From Pseudonocardia bannensis (lineage in GTDB: Bacteria; Actinomycetota; Actinomycetes; Mycobacteriales; Pseudonocardiaceae), in NCBI RefSeq assembly GCF_012911875.1, contig NZ_JAAXKZ010000012.1, positions 1 to 64,000 of the forward strand: DNA of 64,000 bases, read 5' to 3'. Below the pieces are notes generated by a model. It was not told the DNA's origin and did not search any database. It saw only the letters and a list, made by a program, of their open reading frames with translations. Positions 43,830 to 51,381 of this stretch are shown here, in pieces (positions within the stretch are counted from its first letter, which is position 1; each line of letters starts with the position of its first letter). The position numbers and the translations under genes were made by a program.

Positions 43830-44348
43830 TCAGTGGTGATAGGCGTGAACGACGGCGTGGCCCTTGCCCCGCCCGATCATCCATCGGTTGAGCGGGGTGG
43901 TCAGGATGAACGCCACGAAGAGCGCGAACGCCAGCGCACCCCAGAACAGCCAATTGCTCAGACCTGCCTCCATCGCACCGGGCACGCCCAGCATGACCGC
44001 GTTGTCGATGATCTCCATGACGGCGATGGACACCGTGTCCGCGGCCAGCGCGATGCGCAGCGCCTGCCGGAACCCGACGCCCGCCCGGAGCACGCCACGC
44101 ATGGTCAGGGCGTAGCCGAAGACGAACGCCAGCGCGACCGCCAGCACGACCGTCGCCAGGTTGGACAGCCCGAGGGCGGTTCCGATGACCATGCCCAGCA
44201 CCTCGCCGATCGCACAGCCGGTCAGGCAGTGCAGGGTCGCCGACGCCGCGGTCGACCACGGCACCGATTCGAAGCCGCCGGCCGGGGCGCCGTGCCCGTG
44301 CGCGTGACCGCCGGCTGCGGCGTCCCGGGGTGCTGCGTGGTCAGACAT
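43830..44348 (-). CDS. DUF4396 membrane protein
   Basis: A 172-aa protein with a His-rich soluble N-terminus (GGHAHGHGAP) and four hydrophobic segments; the first contains the conserved ATLHCLTGCAIGEVLGM with a Cys pair. A His-rich tail (VVHAYHH) ends the protein, which suggests metal binding. ATG 44348 follows GAGAGGGAC. Two CsoR-like operators stand directly upstream, so expression is probably copper-responsive (inference). The transport substrate is unknown. Confidence 0.82.
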   Translation of the reverse strand: MSDHAAPRDAAAGGHAHGHGAPAGGFESVPWSTAASATLHCLTGCAIGEVLGMVIGTALGLSNLATVVLAVALAFVFGYALTMRGVLRAGVGFRQALRIALAADTVSIAVMEIIDNAVMLGVPGAMEAGLSNWLFWGALAFALFVAFILTTPLNRWMIGRGKGHAVVHAYHH

Positions 44349-44364
44349 GTCCAGTCCCTCTCAT

Positions 44365-44410
44365 ATACCCCGTGGGGGTAACGGCGATGAAGATACCACC
44401 TAGGGGTATC
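44365..44410. promoter_or_regulatory. tandem CsoR-like metal-responsive operators
   Basis: ATACCCCGTGGGGGTA (44365-44380) and GATACCACCTAGGGGTATC (44392-44410) are G/C-tract palindromes of the TACCCC-N-GGGGTA type recognised by CsoR/RcnR repressors. They lie 17-62 nt before the DUF4396 ATG. No csoR-family gene is in the window. Confidence 0.6.
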
Positions 44411-44959
44411 CCGTCAAGCCTGAGGGAAACACGGCACGCGCACGCGGCTCGGCTGCGGGAGGCCGTTGTCGACGTAGGCCAACCGGCCGTGCCACTAGGA
44501 CGCACCACCGACCCGGCCGACGAGCAGAGGTGCCTCGATGCGGCGAGCAGGCGGCCGCACCGGGCACTGCCGCGGTCGCCTCAGCCATGTTCTCGGGGTC
44601 GGCGCGGCGGCAGCCGACGTGCACGTCCTGGCCGACCATGTGGAGCGCGGTGTTACCGGTCGACGGCCGGCGCACCGCTCGTCGTCGTCGCGCGCCGCCG
44701 GTTGCACCGGTCCTGGCAGATCCCCTCGCCGGGCGCGAACCACAGGAGGCGAGCACGCACGATCATCGCGCGCGACCTGAGCCGCGCCGGACGGGTCGGG
44801 CCGCGACGAGCAGTCCCGTCGCGTACATGACGAGCACACCGGCGGCGACGCCACCGCGACAGCGGGGGTCGAGCAGTCGGTCGTACAGCGCCGACAGGAT
44901 CTGGATGATCACCCGGCAGATGAACCGGGGTGGGCACGAGGGTGCCGATCGTTCGCCGG
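44411..44959. other. 549-bp region without a confident gene
   Basis: No recognised family is found. On the minus strand a 49-codon frame (44763-44912, GTG start) contains one plausible membrane segment (AAGVLVMYATGLLVAA), and a frame near 44550-44690 reads TALHMVGQDVHVG; neither has a good ribosome site or a clear relative. They may be decayed genes. Confidence 0.3.
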
Positions 44960-45340
44960 TCAGCCGGCCGGGTCCAACAGTTCGACCGTGACGAACCGGA
45001 TCTCGGCGTCGCCGACGTTCTCGAGATCGTGCAGCGCCGGGTTCGCCGGGGAGTTCTCGGTGTACTTGGTGTCGCCGACCGCGTACTCGGAGGTGGTGAC
45101 CGAACCGTCCGGGGTTCGGTGGCGCGCGGTCCCGCCCGCGACCACCGTCCAGAAGTAGTTGCGGGTGTGCGCGTGGAAAGGTGCGCGTTCACCCGGCTGC
45201 AGGCGGATCTCCCAGACCCGGATCCGGTCGTTGGTGAACCACAACCGGGTGCCGACGTCGTGGTTGGCCGGCGCAGCGGCGAGTTCCTCGGCGAACTCGG
45301 CGGGGTCGAACGACTCGATCTTGATCACGCGGTCGGTCAC
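44960..45340 (-). CDS. cupin-domain protein
   Basis: A 126-aa single cupin. The metal motif 1 is PFHAHTRNYFWTVVAG (two His, Glu position not conserved) and motif 2 is ALHDLENVGD. GTG 45340 follows GAGGTGGCAAG. It may be a small dioxygenase, isomerase or ligand-binding cupin; the weak ligand set favours a non-oxygenase role. No operon partner. Confidence 0.78.
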   Translation of the reverse strand: MTDRVIKIESFDPAEFAEELAAAPANHDVGTRLWFTNDRIRVWEIRLQPGERAPFHAHTRNYFWTVVAGGTARHRTPDGSVTTSEYAVGDTKYTENSPANPALHDLENVGDAEIRFVTVELLDPAG

Positions 45341-45725
45341 CTTGCCACCTCAGGGAACGGGTCCGGTCACGGCGTCCTGGTCAGCGACCGACATCCTGAA
45401 GATCGGCATTCGAACGCTCGGCGCAGACAGTTGAGATCGGATTCCCGACACCCTACATAGGATCGAACGCGTATTCGAGATGTGCGGGCTCTGGTGAGTC
45501 GGACTTTCGGCAGGGTCTCGAAGCCGACGGGGCGACCACCCCGTGCTCGCCGCCGGAGTCCCCGCGGTACCAGGCGATCTCGTCGAGCTCTCCGTGGCGG
45601 ACGCCGACGAGCTCGTGGGCGCCTCGCCTCGAACGGCGGCGAGCCGCTCGACGACCGCGGAGTGGGCGCACTCGGTGAGCTCGCGGGCGTTCTGCCTGAC
45701 CGTGGTCGGCAATCGCCCGCTTCCC

Positions 45726-45777
45726 TTGACAGGGATCGGCCACCAATTTCACACTATCCGCGCTTGAAGCGCTTTAA
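45726..45777 (+). promoter_or_regulatory. LacI-type operator with upstream TTGACA
   Basis: TTGAAGCGCTTTAA (45764-45777) has the central AGCGCT and flanks of LacI/GalR operators, in a locally AT-rich stretch. TTGACA stands at 45726-45731, with CACTAT at 45752 as a poor -10. It precedes only a truncated Gfo/Idh gene, so it looks like the surviving promoter of a lost sugar operon. The rest of 45341-45889 shows no gene. Confidence 0.45.
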
Positions 45778-45889
45778 TAAATCGGCAGAACACAGCCCCG
45801 CAAGCGCACCCGCTGACCCGAATTACCCGTAAACCACCGTGGACCAGGTCGACGAACTCAGCCAGCCGCGAACAGTGAAGGGTGAGACG

Positions 45890-46063
45890 ATGTCGGAGCA
45901 GCTCTCCGTCGCGGTGATCGGCGCCGGGATGGCCGGCCGCAGTCACGCGGCGGCGTATCGAGCGGTCAACACGGTCTTCGGGGAGGGGCTCCCCCCGATC
46001 CGGTTGGCCACGACGGGCGGCATGAGCCTGCCGCTGCTCCCAGCGGCCGTGGGCATAGCCTGA
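45890..46063 (+). pseudogene. truncated Gfo/Idh/MocA oxidoreductase (N-terminal fragment)
   Basis: ATG 45890 has a GTGAG-type ribosome site and encodes LSVAVIGAGMAGRSHAAAYR and FGEGLPPIRLAT, the Rossmann start of a Gfo/Idh/MocA dehydrogenase normally about 350-390 aa long. After about 43 residues similarity ends (TGGMSLPLLPAAVGIA) and a stop follows, so about 85% of the gene is missing. A LacI-type operator lies 113 nt upstream. Confidence 0.65.
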
Positions 46064-46171
46064 CAGGGTACGCATCCGGGCGACTACCGGACGCGGCTGA
46101 GCCGGCGTCAACGACCGGTCGGCGCCAACGCGTACCGACGCATCCGGTTCAAGGACGATTCGGGAGGCACG

Positions 46172-46855
46172 ATGCCCGGGGACACGATGGCGGCGGTGGT
46201 CTTCGACCTCGACGGCGTGCTCGTCGAGTCCGAGGAGCTCTGGGACGAGGTCCGCCGCGGTCTTGCCGCCGAGGCGGGCCGACCATGGCCCGCGGAGGCG
46301 ACCCTCGCCATGCAGGGCATGAGCACGCCGGAGTGGTCGGCGTACCTGACCAGGGTGGTGGGCGTGCCCGGCCGGCCGGAGGAGGTCGCCGACACCGTCA
46401 TCGACCGGATGGTCGCTCGGTACGACTCCGGGCTGCCGCTGCTGCCGGGTGCGGTCGAGGTCGTGGAGCGGCTGGGAAACCGGTGGCCCCTGGGGCTCGC
46501 GTCGTCCTCACCACGACGCCTGATCGACATCGTGCTGGAGCGAGCCGGATTGGCAGGATGGTTCCGGGTCAGCGTCTCCACCGAGGAGGTCGAGGCCGGA
46601 AAGCCCTCGCCCGCGGTCTACCGGACCGTGCTGCAGCGGCTCGGCGCCGACCCGCGGCGCTCGCTGGCCATCGAGGACTCGACCAACGGACTGCGGTCGG
46701 CCGCCGCGGCCGGACTGACGATCGTCGCGATTCCCCGGCCGACCTTCCCGCCCGCCGACGACGCGCTCGCGCGCGCCGACGCCGTCGTCGACTCACTGGA
46801 CGAGATCACCCCGGAACTGGTGGTGTCAGCGGGCCGCCGACGCCGGACGGAGTAG
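46172..46855 (+). CDS. HAD-family phosphatase/phosphoglucomutase-like
   Basis: A 227-aa HAD hydrolase: motif I VVFDLDGVLVES, motif II LASSSPRRL, motif III AGKPSPAVY with the Lys, motif IV IEDSTNGLRSA. The alpha-helical cap between I and II fits the beta-phosphoglucomutase/sugar-phosphatase subgroup. A beta-phosphoglucomutase would be the natural partner of the GH65 phosphorylase at 57701. ATG 46172 follows CGGGAGGCAC. Confidence 0.8.
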   Translation: MPGDTMAAVVFDLDGVLVESEELWDEVRRGLAAEAGRPWPAEATLAMQGMSTPEWSAYLTRVVGVPGRPEEVADTVIDRMVARYDSGLPLLPGAVEVVERLGNRWPLGLASSSPRRLIDIVLERAGLAGWFRVSVSTEEVEAGKPSPAVYRTVLQRLGADPRRSLAIEDSTNGLRSAAAAGLTIVAIPRPTFPPADDALARADAVVDSLDEITPELVVSAGRRRRTE

Positions 46856-47046
46856 CCACCGACCAGCCCGCGGATCACCGTCGTCACGACGGCGACGGTG
46901 GCCCGAAAGACTCTCCGGCGCGAACCGGTGAGCGAGCGCCTGCGCGGTCGGCACGGGGTCGGCATCGGCTCGCTGTCCGCCCTCTTGAATGCGGCACCTT
47001 TCCGCGCCGCTTCGGAGCACCTCGACCCGCGCTGCCATAGCGTCAG

Positions 47047-47443
47047 TCAGTACGTGACGGTTGCGTCGGCCGCGGGAGCGGCCTTGGGGTCCGGGCCGTA
47101 GGCGTTGGCTTCCCGGTGGCCTTCGGTGGCCTTCGGTGGCAAAGAACACGATGAGGACAATCGCACCGACCAGTGGGATGAGCTGAATCAACTGCCATCA
47201 ACCCGTGCGACCGATGTCGTGCAGTCGGCGCGCTCCCACGGCCGGCGAAGGCAGCAACACGGCGAGCCCGTAGAGCCCGCCGAGCACCCCGAACCCGCCG
47301 AGGCTGAGACCGAGCGCGGCATCGATGATGGCGAGGACCACCGAGATGATCACGCTGACAAGCGTGAACATCCAGTATTCGGCGCGGCGGACGCGACCGC
47401 TGAAATCTCTGTACTGACGAAGCACCTTCAGATACCACTGCAG
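47047..47443 (-). pseudogene. DUF805 membrane protein, multiply disrupted
   Basis: The frame reads QWYLKVLRQYRDFSGR, RRAEYWMFTLVSVIIS and GARRLHDIGRTG, then TGA at 47200-47198 where relatives have Trp (GWWQ), then WQLIQLIPLVGAIVLIVFF. Shortly after, a tandem 10-bp repeat shifts the frame; the next frame ends as expected (EANAYGPDPKAAPAADATVTY would be its tail, to TGA 47047). The start codon position holds CTG (47443). Three lesions make this a clear pseudogene. Confidence 0.8.
47121..47140. repeat. 10-bp tandem duplication inside DUF805 pseudogene
   Basis: CTTCGGTGGC occurs twice in a row (47121-47130, 47131-47140), with a partial third copy before it (CCGGTGGC). Removing one copy restores the DUF805 reading frame into its conserved tail. 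Confidence 0.75.
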
Positions 47444-47784
47444 GGTAAACCCCGGTCCGGCAGACAGGAATCGCCCCGAGTTCGGGACAGGATGGATTGC
47501 ATGGCTCGATCAAGACTTCCCGCGCGGTCCACCTATGCCGAGATGTGGTCGCCCCAGCCCTTCGCCGTAGCCGCTCGACCAGACTTGAGGACCGATCCGT
47601 AGCAGCCGGTGGACAGCCCCACCCGGGAGGTCGGAGCCACCGAGCCGCTGCGCCGAGCAGCCGACCGGCCTCCGGGGTGCATGCCCGGTGCTCGCCCTGA
47701 CGCTGCCATGCTCGCAGCTCGACGCCGACGGCAGCCCCTCCCCCATCAGTCAAGCGATCCCTCAGTAACACCACCCTGTTCGGG
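47444..47784. other. 341-bp region without a recognised gene
   Basis: No family, strong ribosome site or long hairpin is seen between the DUF805 pseudogene and the end of ackA. Open frames here are short, Arg/Ser/Pro-rich shadows. The 191 bp 46856-47046 on the other side of the pseudogene is likewise empty. Confidence 0.4.
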
Positions 47785-48891
47785 TCAGCACACCGCTGAA
47801 CTCAGCACGGCCCGCAGCTCCGCAGCCACCTCGAGATCCTCCCGGGCGATGACGACAACGGTGCGGACCGCGGCCCCGTCCGCGGACACGTCCCCATCCC
47901 CGGAAACCCCGTCGTTGCGGCCCTCGTCGAGGGCGACCCCGAGATGGGCGAGCCGGTCGGCCAGCTCGCAGCGCACCAGCGCCGAGTGCTCCCCCATCCC
48001 GCCGGTGATCACCAGCACGTCGAGGCCACCGGCCGCCACCGTCATCGCCGCGGCCTCCCGGGCCAGCCGGTGGATGAACACCTCGAACGCCAGCGACGCG
48101 CCCCCGTCGCCTGCAGCGCGCGCAGCGAGCACGTCGCGTAGATCGCCCGAGGTACCGGACAGCCCGGCGAGCCCGGAATGGTGTTCCAGGACCTCACGCA
48201 GTTCCGCGACGGAGAGCCCGGTGTGCTCGAGCAGCCACAGCACCAGACCCGGATCCACCGACCCGCACCGGGTCACCATGACCAGGCCGGCCAGCGGGGT
48301 GAACCCCATCGTGGTGTCCACGCTGCGACCGTCGCGCACCGCGCACAGCGACGCGCCGGCGCCCAGGTGGCAGGACACCATCCGCAGCGCCTCTACCCGC
48401 GCGCCCGTGATCTCGGCGGCCCGCCGGCTCGCGTACCGATGGGACAGCCCGTGGAACCCGTAGCGGCGCAGCCCCCAGCGCGCGTTCCAGGCGGCGGGCA
48501 GCGCGTAGGTGGCCGCGGCCGGCGGCATCCGGGCGTGGAACGCGGTGTCGAAGCTCGCGACCGCCGGGACCTCCGGAAGAAGCCGGGACACCGCCCGGAT
48601 CCCCGCGAGGGCCCGTGGCTGGTGCAGCGGGGCCAGATCGGTGAGCGCGGCGAGCTCGTCGAGCAGGGCCACGTCGATCGGTGCGGGCCCGAGGTGACGC
48701 GGGCCGCCGTGCACCACCCGGTGGCCCACCGCGTCGACCGGTCCCGCGGTCTGCAGGAACCGCTCCAACGGCGACAAGTCGTCCTCGCCTTGCCAGCGCT
48801 GCACGGTGTGCTCGGCCACCAACCGGTCCCGTTCGTCCAACAGGGACAGCTTGAGGCTGCTCGAGCCGGTGTTGACGATCAGCAGCCGCAT
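47785..48891 (-). CDS. ackA: acetate kinase
   Basis: A 368-aa acetokinase: N-terminal LLIVNTGSSSLKLSL, VGHRVVHGG, FDTAFHARMP, RRYGFHGLSHRYASRRA, HLGAGASLCAV and GGMGEHSALVR. It converts acetyl phosphate and ADP to acetate and ATP. It is slightly shorter than the usual 390-400 aa. ATG 48891 lies 1 nt after the phosphoketolase stop (TGACATG), so the product of phosphoketolase is fed directly to this enzyme. Confidence 0.93.
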   Translation of the reverse strand: MRLLIVNTGSSSLKLSLLDERDRLVAEHTVQRWQGEDDLSPLERFLQTAGPVDAVGHRVVHGGPRHLGPAPIDVALLDELAALTDLAPLHQPRALAGIRAVSRLLPEVPAVASFDTAFHARMPPAAATYALPAAWNARWGLRRYGFHGLSHRYASRRAAEITGARVEALRMVSCHLGAGASLCAVRDGRSVDTTMGFTPLAGLVMVTRCGSVDPGLVLWLLEHTGLSVAELREVLEHHSGLAGLSGTSGDLRDVLAARAAGDGGASLAFEVFIHRLAREAAAMTVAAGGLDVLVITGGMGEHSALVRCELADRLAHLGVALDEGRNDGVSGDGDVSADGAAVRTVVVIAREDLEVAAELRAVLSSAVC

Positions 48892-48892
48892 G

Positions 48893-51337
48893 TCAGGGCC
48901 GCTGCAGGGTCCAGTCGCGCACCTCGGGCATGTCCTCGAGGTGCTCGACCACGTACTCCGCGTGCGCGGCGAGGCGCTGCTCGCACCAGGCCAGCAGCTC
49001 GCTCGCTCCGCGCGGAGTGCGACGCGCATTGTTCAGCGCGTCCATCACCAGGTGGTAGCGCGACGCCCGGTTGAGCACGACCATGTCGAAGGGCGTCGTG
49101 GTCGTGCCCTGCTCGACGAACCCGCGCACGTGGAAGCGGTCGGCGGCCGGGCGGCCGTGCACGAGCTGGTGGATCGCGCCCGGGTAGCCGTGGAAGGCGA
49201 ACACGACGTCGACGTCCGCGGTGAACAGCTCCTCGAAAGCCATCGGCGCCATGCCGTGCGGATGGTCGCGGGGACGGGTCAGCGCCATCAGGTCGACCAC
49301 GTTGACCACCCGGACCCGGAAGCGCGGCAGCCACCGCCGCAGGATGTCCGCCGCGGCCACCGTCTCCATGGTGACGATGTCGCCGGCGCACGCCAGGACG
49401 ACGTCCGGCTCGTCGGCGTCGTCGTTACCGGCCCAGTCCCACACGCCGGCGCCGCGGGCGCAGTGGGCCACCGCCTCGTCGAGGGTGAGCCACTGCAGCT
49501 GCGGCTGCTTGTCGATGACGATCAGGTTCACCTCCGAGCGCGACCGCAGGCAGCGGTCGGCCACCGTGAGCAGGCAGTTCGCGTCCGGGGGCAGGTACAC
49601 CCGGGAGATCGTCCCGCGCTGGGTGATCACGTTCTGGATCAGGCCGGGTCCCTGATGCGAGAAGCCGTTGTGGTCGTTGCGCCACGCCGTGGAGGTGAGC
49701 AGCACGTTCAAACTCGGCACCGGTGCCCGCCAGGCCAGCCCCTCGGCCTCCTCCAGCCACTTGGCGTGCTGGATCGTCTGCGACGCGCTGACCATCGCGA
49801 AGGCCTCGTAGGTGGCGAACATGCCGTGCCGGCCGGTGAGTGTGTAGCCCTCCAGCCAGCCGTGGCAGTTGTGCTCCGAGAGCACCTCCATCACCCGCCC
49901 CTGCCGGGACAGCGCGACGTCTCCGGGCTCGACGCGCTCCATGAACGCCCGATCGGAGGCGTCGAAAACCGCGCCGAGCCGGTTGCTGTTGGTCTCGTCC
50001 GGGCAGAACAGCCGGAACCGGTCCGGGTTGGCACGGTAGACCTCCCGCAGCAGCTCCCCCAGCCGGCGGGTCGACTCCAGCCGCACGGTCGCCGGGGCGG
50101 GAACCTCGGACGCGTGGTCGCGCAGGTCGGGCAGCACGAGGTCGCGGGTCAACAGGCCCCCGTTCGCGTGGGGCGAAGCGCTCATCCGCAGCTCGTCCGG
50201 CGGCGCGGCCTCCTGGACCAGCGCCACGGGAGCCCCGCCCGGGGTGAACAGCTCCTCCGGGCGGTAGGACCGCAGCCACCGATCGAGGGCTGCCAGGTGC
50301 TCCGGATTACCGCGGACGCCGGCCAGCGGGACCTGATGCGACCGCCACGTACCGACAACCCGGACTCCGTCGACCTCCTCCGGGCCCGTCCACCCCTTCG
50401 GGGTGCGCAGCACGATCACCGGCCATCGTGGCCGGGTACCGTCCCAGCTCCCGCTCCGTGCGTCCTCCTGAATGCTGCGGATCCCCGCCCACGCGGTGGC
50501 CAGGACCTGAGCGAACCGCCGGTGCATCCCGGGCAGGTCGTCGCCGGTCACCTCCAGCACGTCGTACCCGTGGCCCTCCAGCAGCCGCCGCACCTCCGCC
50601 GGCGGTTTGCGGGCCAGCACGGTGGGGCCGGAGATCTTCGCGCCGTTGAGGTGCAGCACCGGCAGCACCGCCCCGTCGCGGGCTGGGTTGAGGAACGAGA
50701 TGCCCTTCCACGACCCCTCCAGGGGCGCCGTCTCGGCCTCTCCGTCACCGACCACGGCCAGCGCGATGAGGTCCGGGTTGTCCATTACCGCCCCGAAGGC
50801 GTGCACCAGCACGTACCCCAGCTCCCCACCCTCGTGGATGGATCCGGGTGTCGTCACCGAGACGTGGCTGGGGATACCACCGGGAGTGGAGAACCGGCGG
50901 ACCAGCCGCTCCGCACCGGCCGCGTCCTGCCCGACCTGCGGATAGATCTCGCCGTAGGTGCCCTCCAGCCAGGACGCGGCGACCAGCGCCGGACCGCCGT
51001 GGCCCGGGCCAGTCAGGTAGATCATGCGCTGGCCGGTGTAACGGATCAGCCGCGACGCGTGCGCGTAGACGAACGACAGACCGGGACTGGTGCCCCAGTG
51101 CCCGAGCAGCCGAGGCTTGATGTCGGCATCGGTCAGCGGCCGGAGCAGCAAGGCATTGGAGCGCAGATAGATCTGCCCGACAGTGAGGAAGTTCGCGGCC
51201 CGCCACCACGCGTCCACCCTCGCCAGGTCGGCGTCGTCCAGCATCGCCAGCCGGGCCGCTGCGGCCCGGAGGTTCTCCGGCAGCTCGGGCGCCGTCACCA
51301 CGGCTGTCCCCACCGTTCTGCCTCCGGCAACCACCAC
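48893..51337 (-). CDS. xfp: phosphoketolase (xylulose/fructose 6-phosphate)
   Basis: An 814-aa thiamine-diphosphate enzyme with XFP_N, central and C-terminal domains. Family features: LLGHWGTSPGLSFVYAH, YLTGPGHGGPALVA, VGDGEAETAPLEGSWKG (ThDP motif), FCPDETNSNRL and TSTAWRNDHNGFSHQGPG. It cleaves xylulose 5-phosphate or fructose 6-phosphate to acetyl phosphate plus glyceraldehyde 3-phosphate or erythrose 4-phosphate. GTG 51337 has GGAGGGAG 7 nt upstream. It sits between the acyl-CoA synthetase and ackA in one transcription direction. Confidence 0.93.
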   Translation of the reverse strand: MVVAGGRTVGTAVVTAPELPENLRAAAARLAMLDDADLARVDAWWRAANFLTVGQIYLRSNALLLRPLTDADIKPRLLGHWGTSPGLSFVYAHASRLIRYTGQRMIYLTGPGHGGPALVAASWLEGTYGEIYPQVGQDAAGAERLVRRFSTPGGIPSHVSVTTPGSIHEGGELGYVLVHAFGAVMDNPDLIALAVVGDGEAETAPLEGSWKGISFLNPARDGAVLPVLHLNGAKISGPTVLARKPPAEVRRLLEGHGYDVLEVTGDDLPGMHRRFAQVLATAWAGIRSIQEDARSGSWDGTRPRWPVIVLRTPKGWTGPEEVDGVRVVGTWRSHQVPLAGVRGNPEHLAALDRWLRSYRPEELFTPGGAPVALVQEAAPPDELRMSASPHANGGLLTRDLVLPDLRDHASEVPAPATVRLESTRRLGELLREVYRANPDRFRLFCPDETNSNRLGAVFDASDRAFMERVEPGDVALSRQGRVMEVLSEHNCHGWLEGYTLTGRHGMFATYEAFAMVSASQTIQHAKWLEEAEGLAWRAPVPSLNVLLTSTAWRNDHNGFSHQGPGLIQNVITQRGTISRVYLPPDANCLLTVADRCLRSRSEVNLIVIDKQPQLQWLTLDEAVAHCARGAGVWDWAGNDDADEPDVVLACAGDIVTMETVAAADILRRWLPRFRVRVVNVVDLMALTRPRDHPHGMAPMAFEELFTADVDVVFAFHGYPGAIHQLVHGRPAADRFHVRGFVEQGTTTTPFDMVVLNRASRYHLVMDALNNARRTPRGASELLAWCEQRLAAHAEYVVEHLEDMPEVRDWTLQRP

Positions 51338-51381
51338 GTCGTTTCTCCCTCCGTCAAGACCGGCGCCGTCCGGCTGTGCGA

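Noticed and set aside
44763-44912. 49-codon frame with one membrane segment
   Set aside because: No clear ribosome site or relative; mentioned only in the description of the gap.
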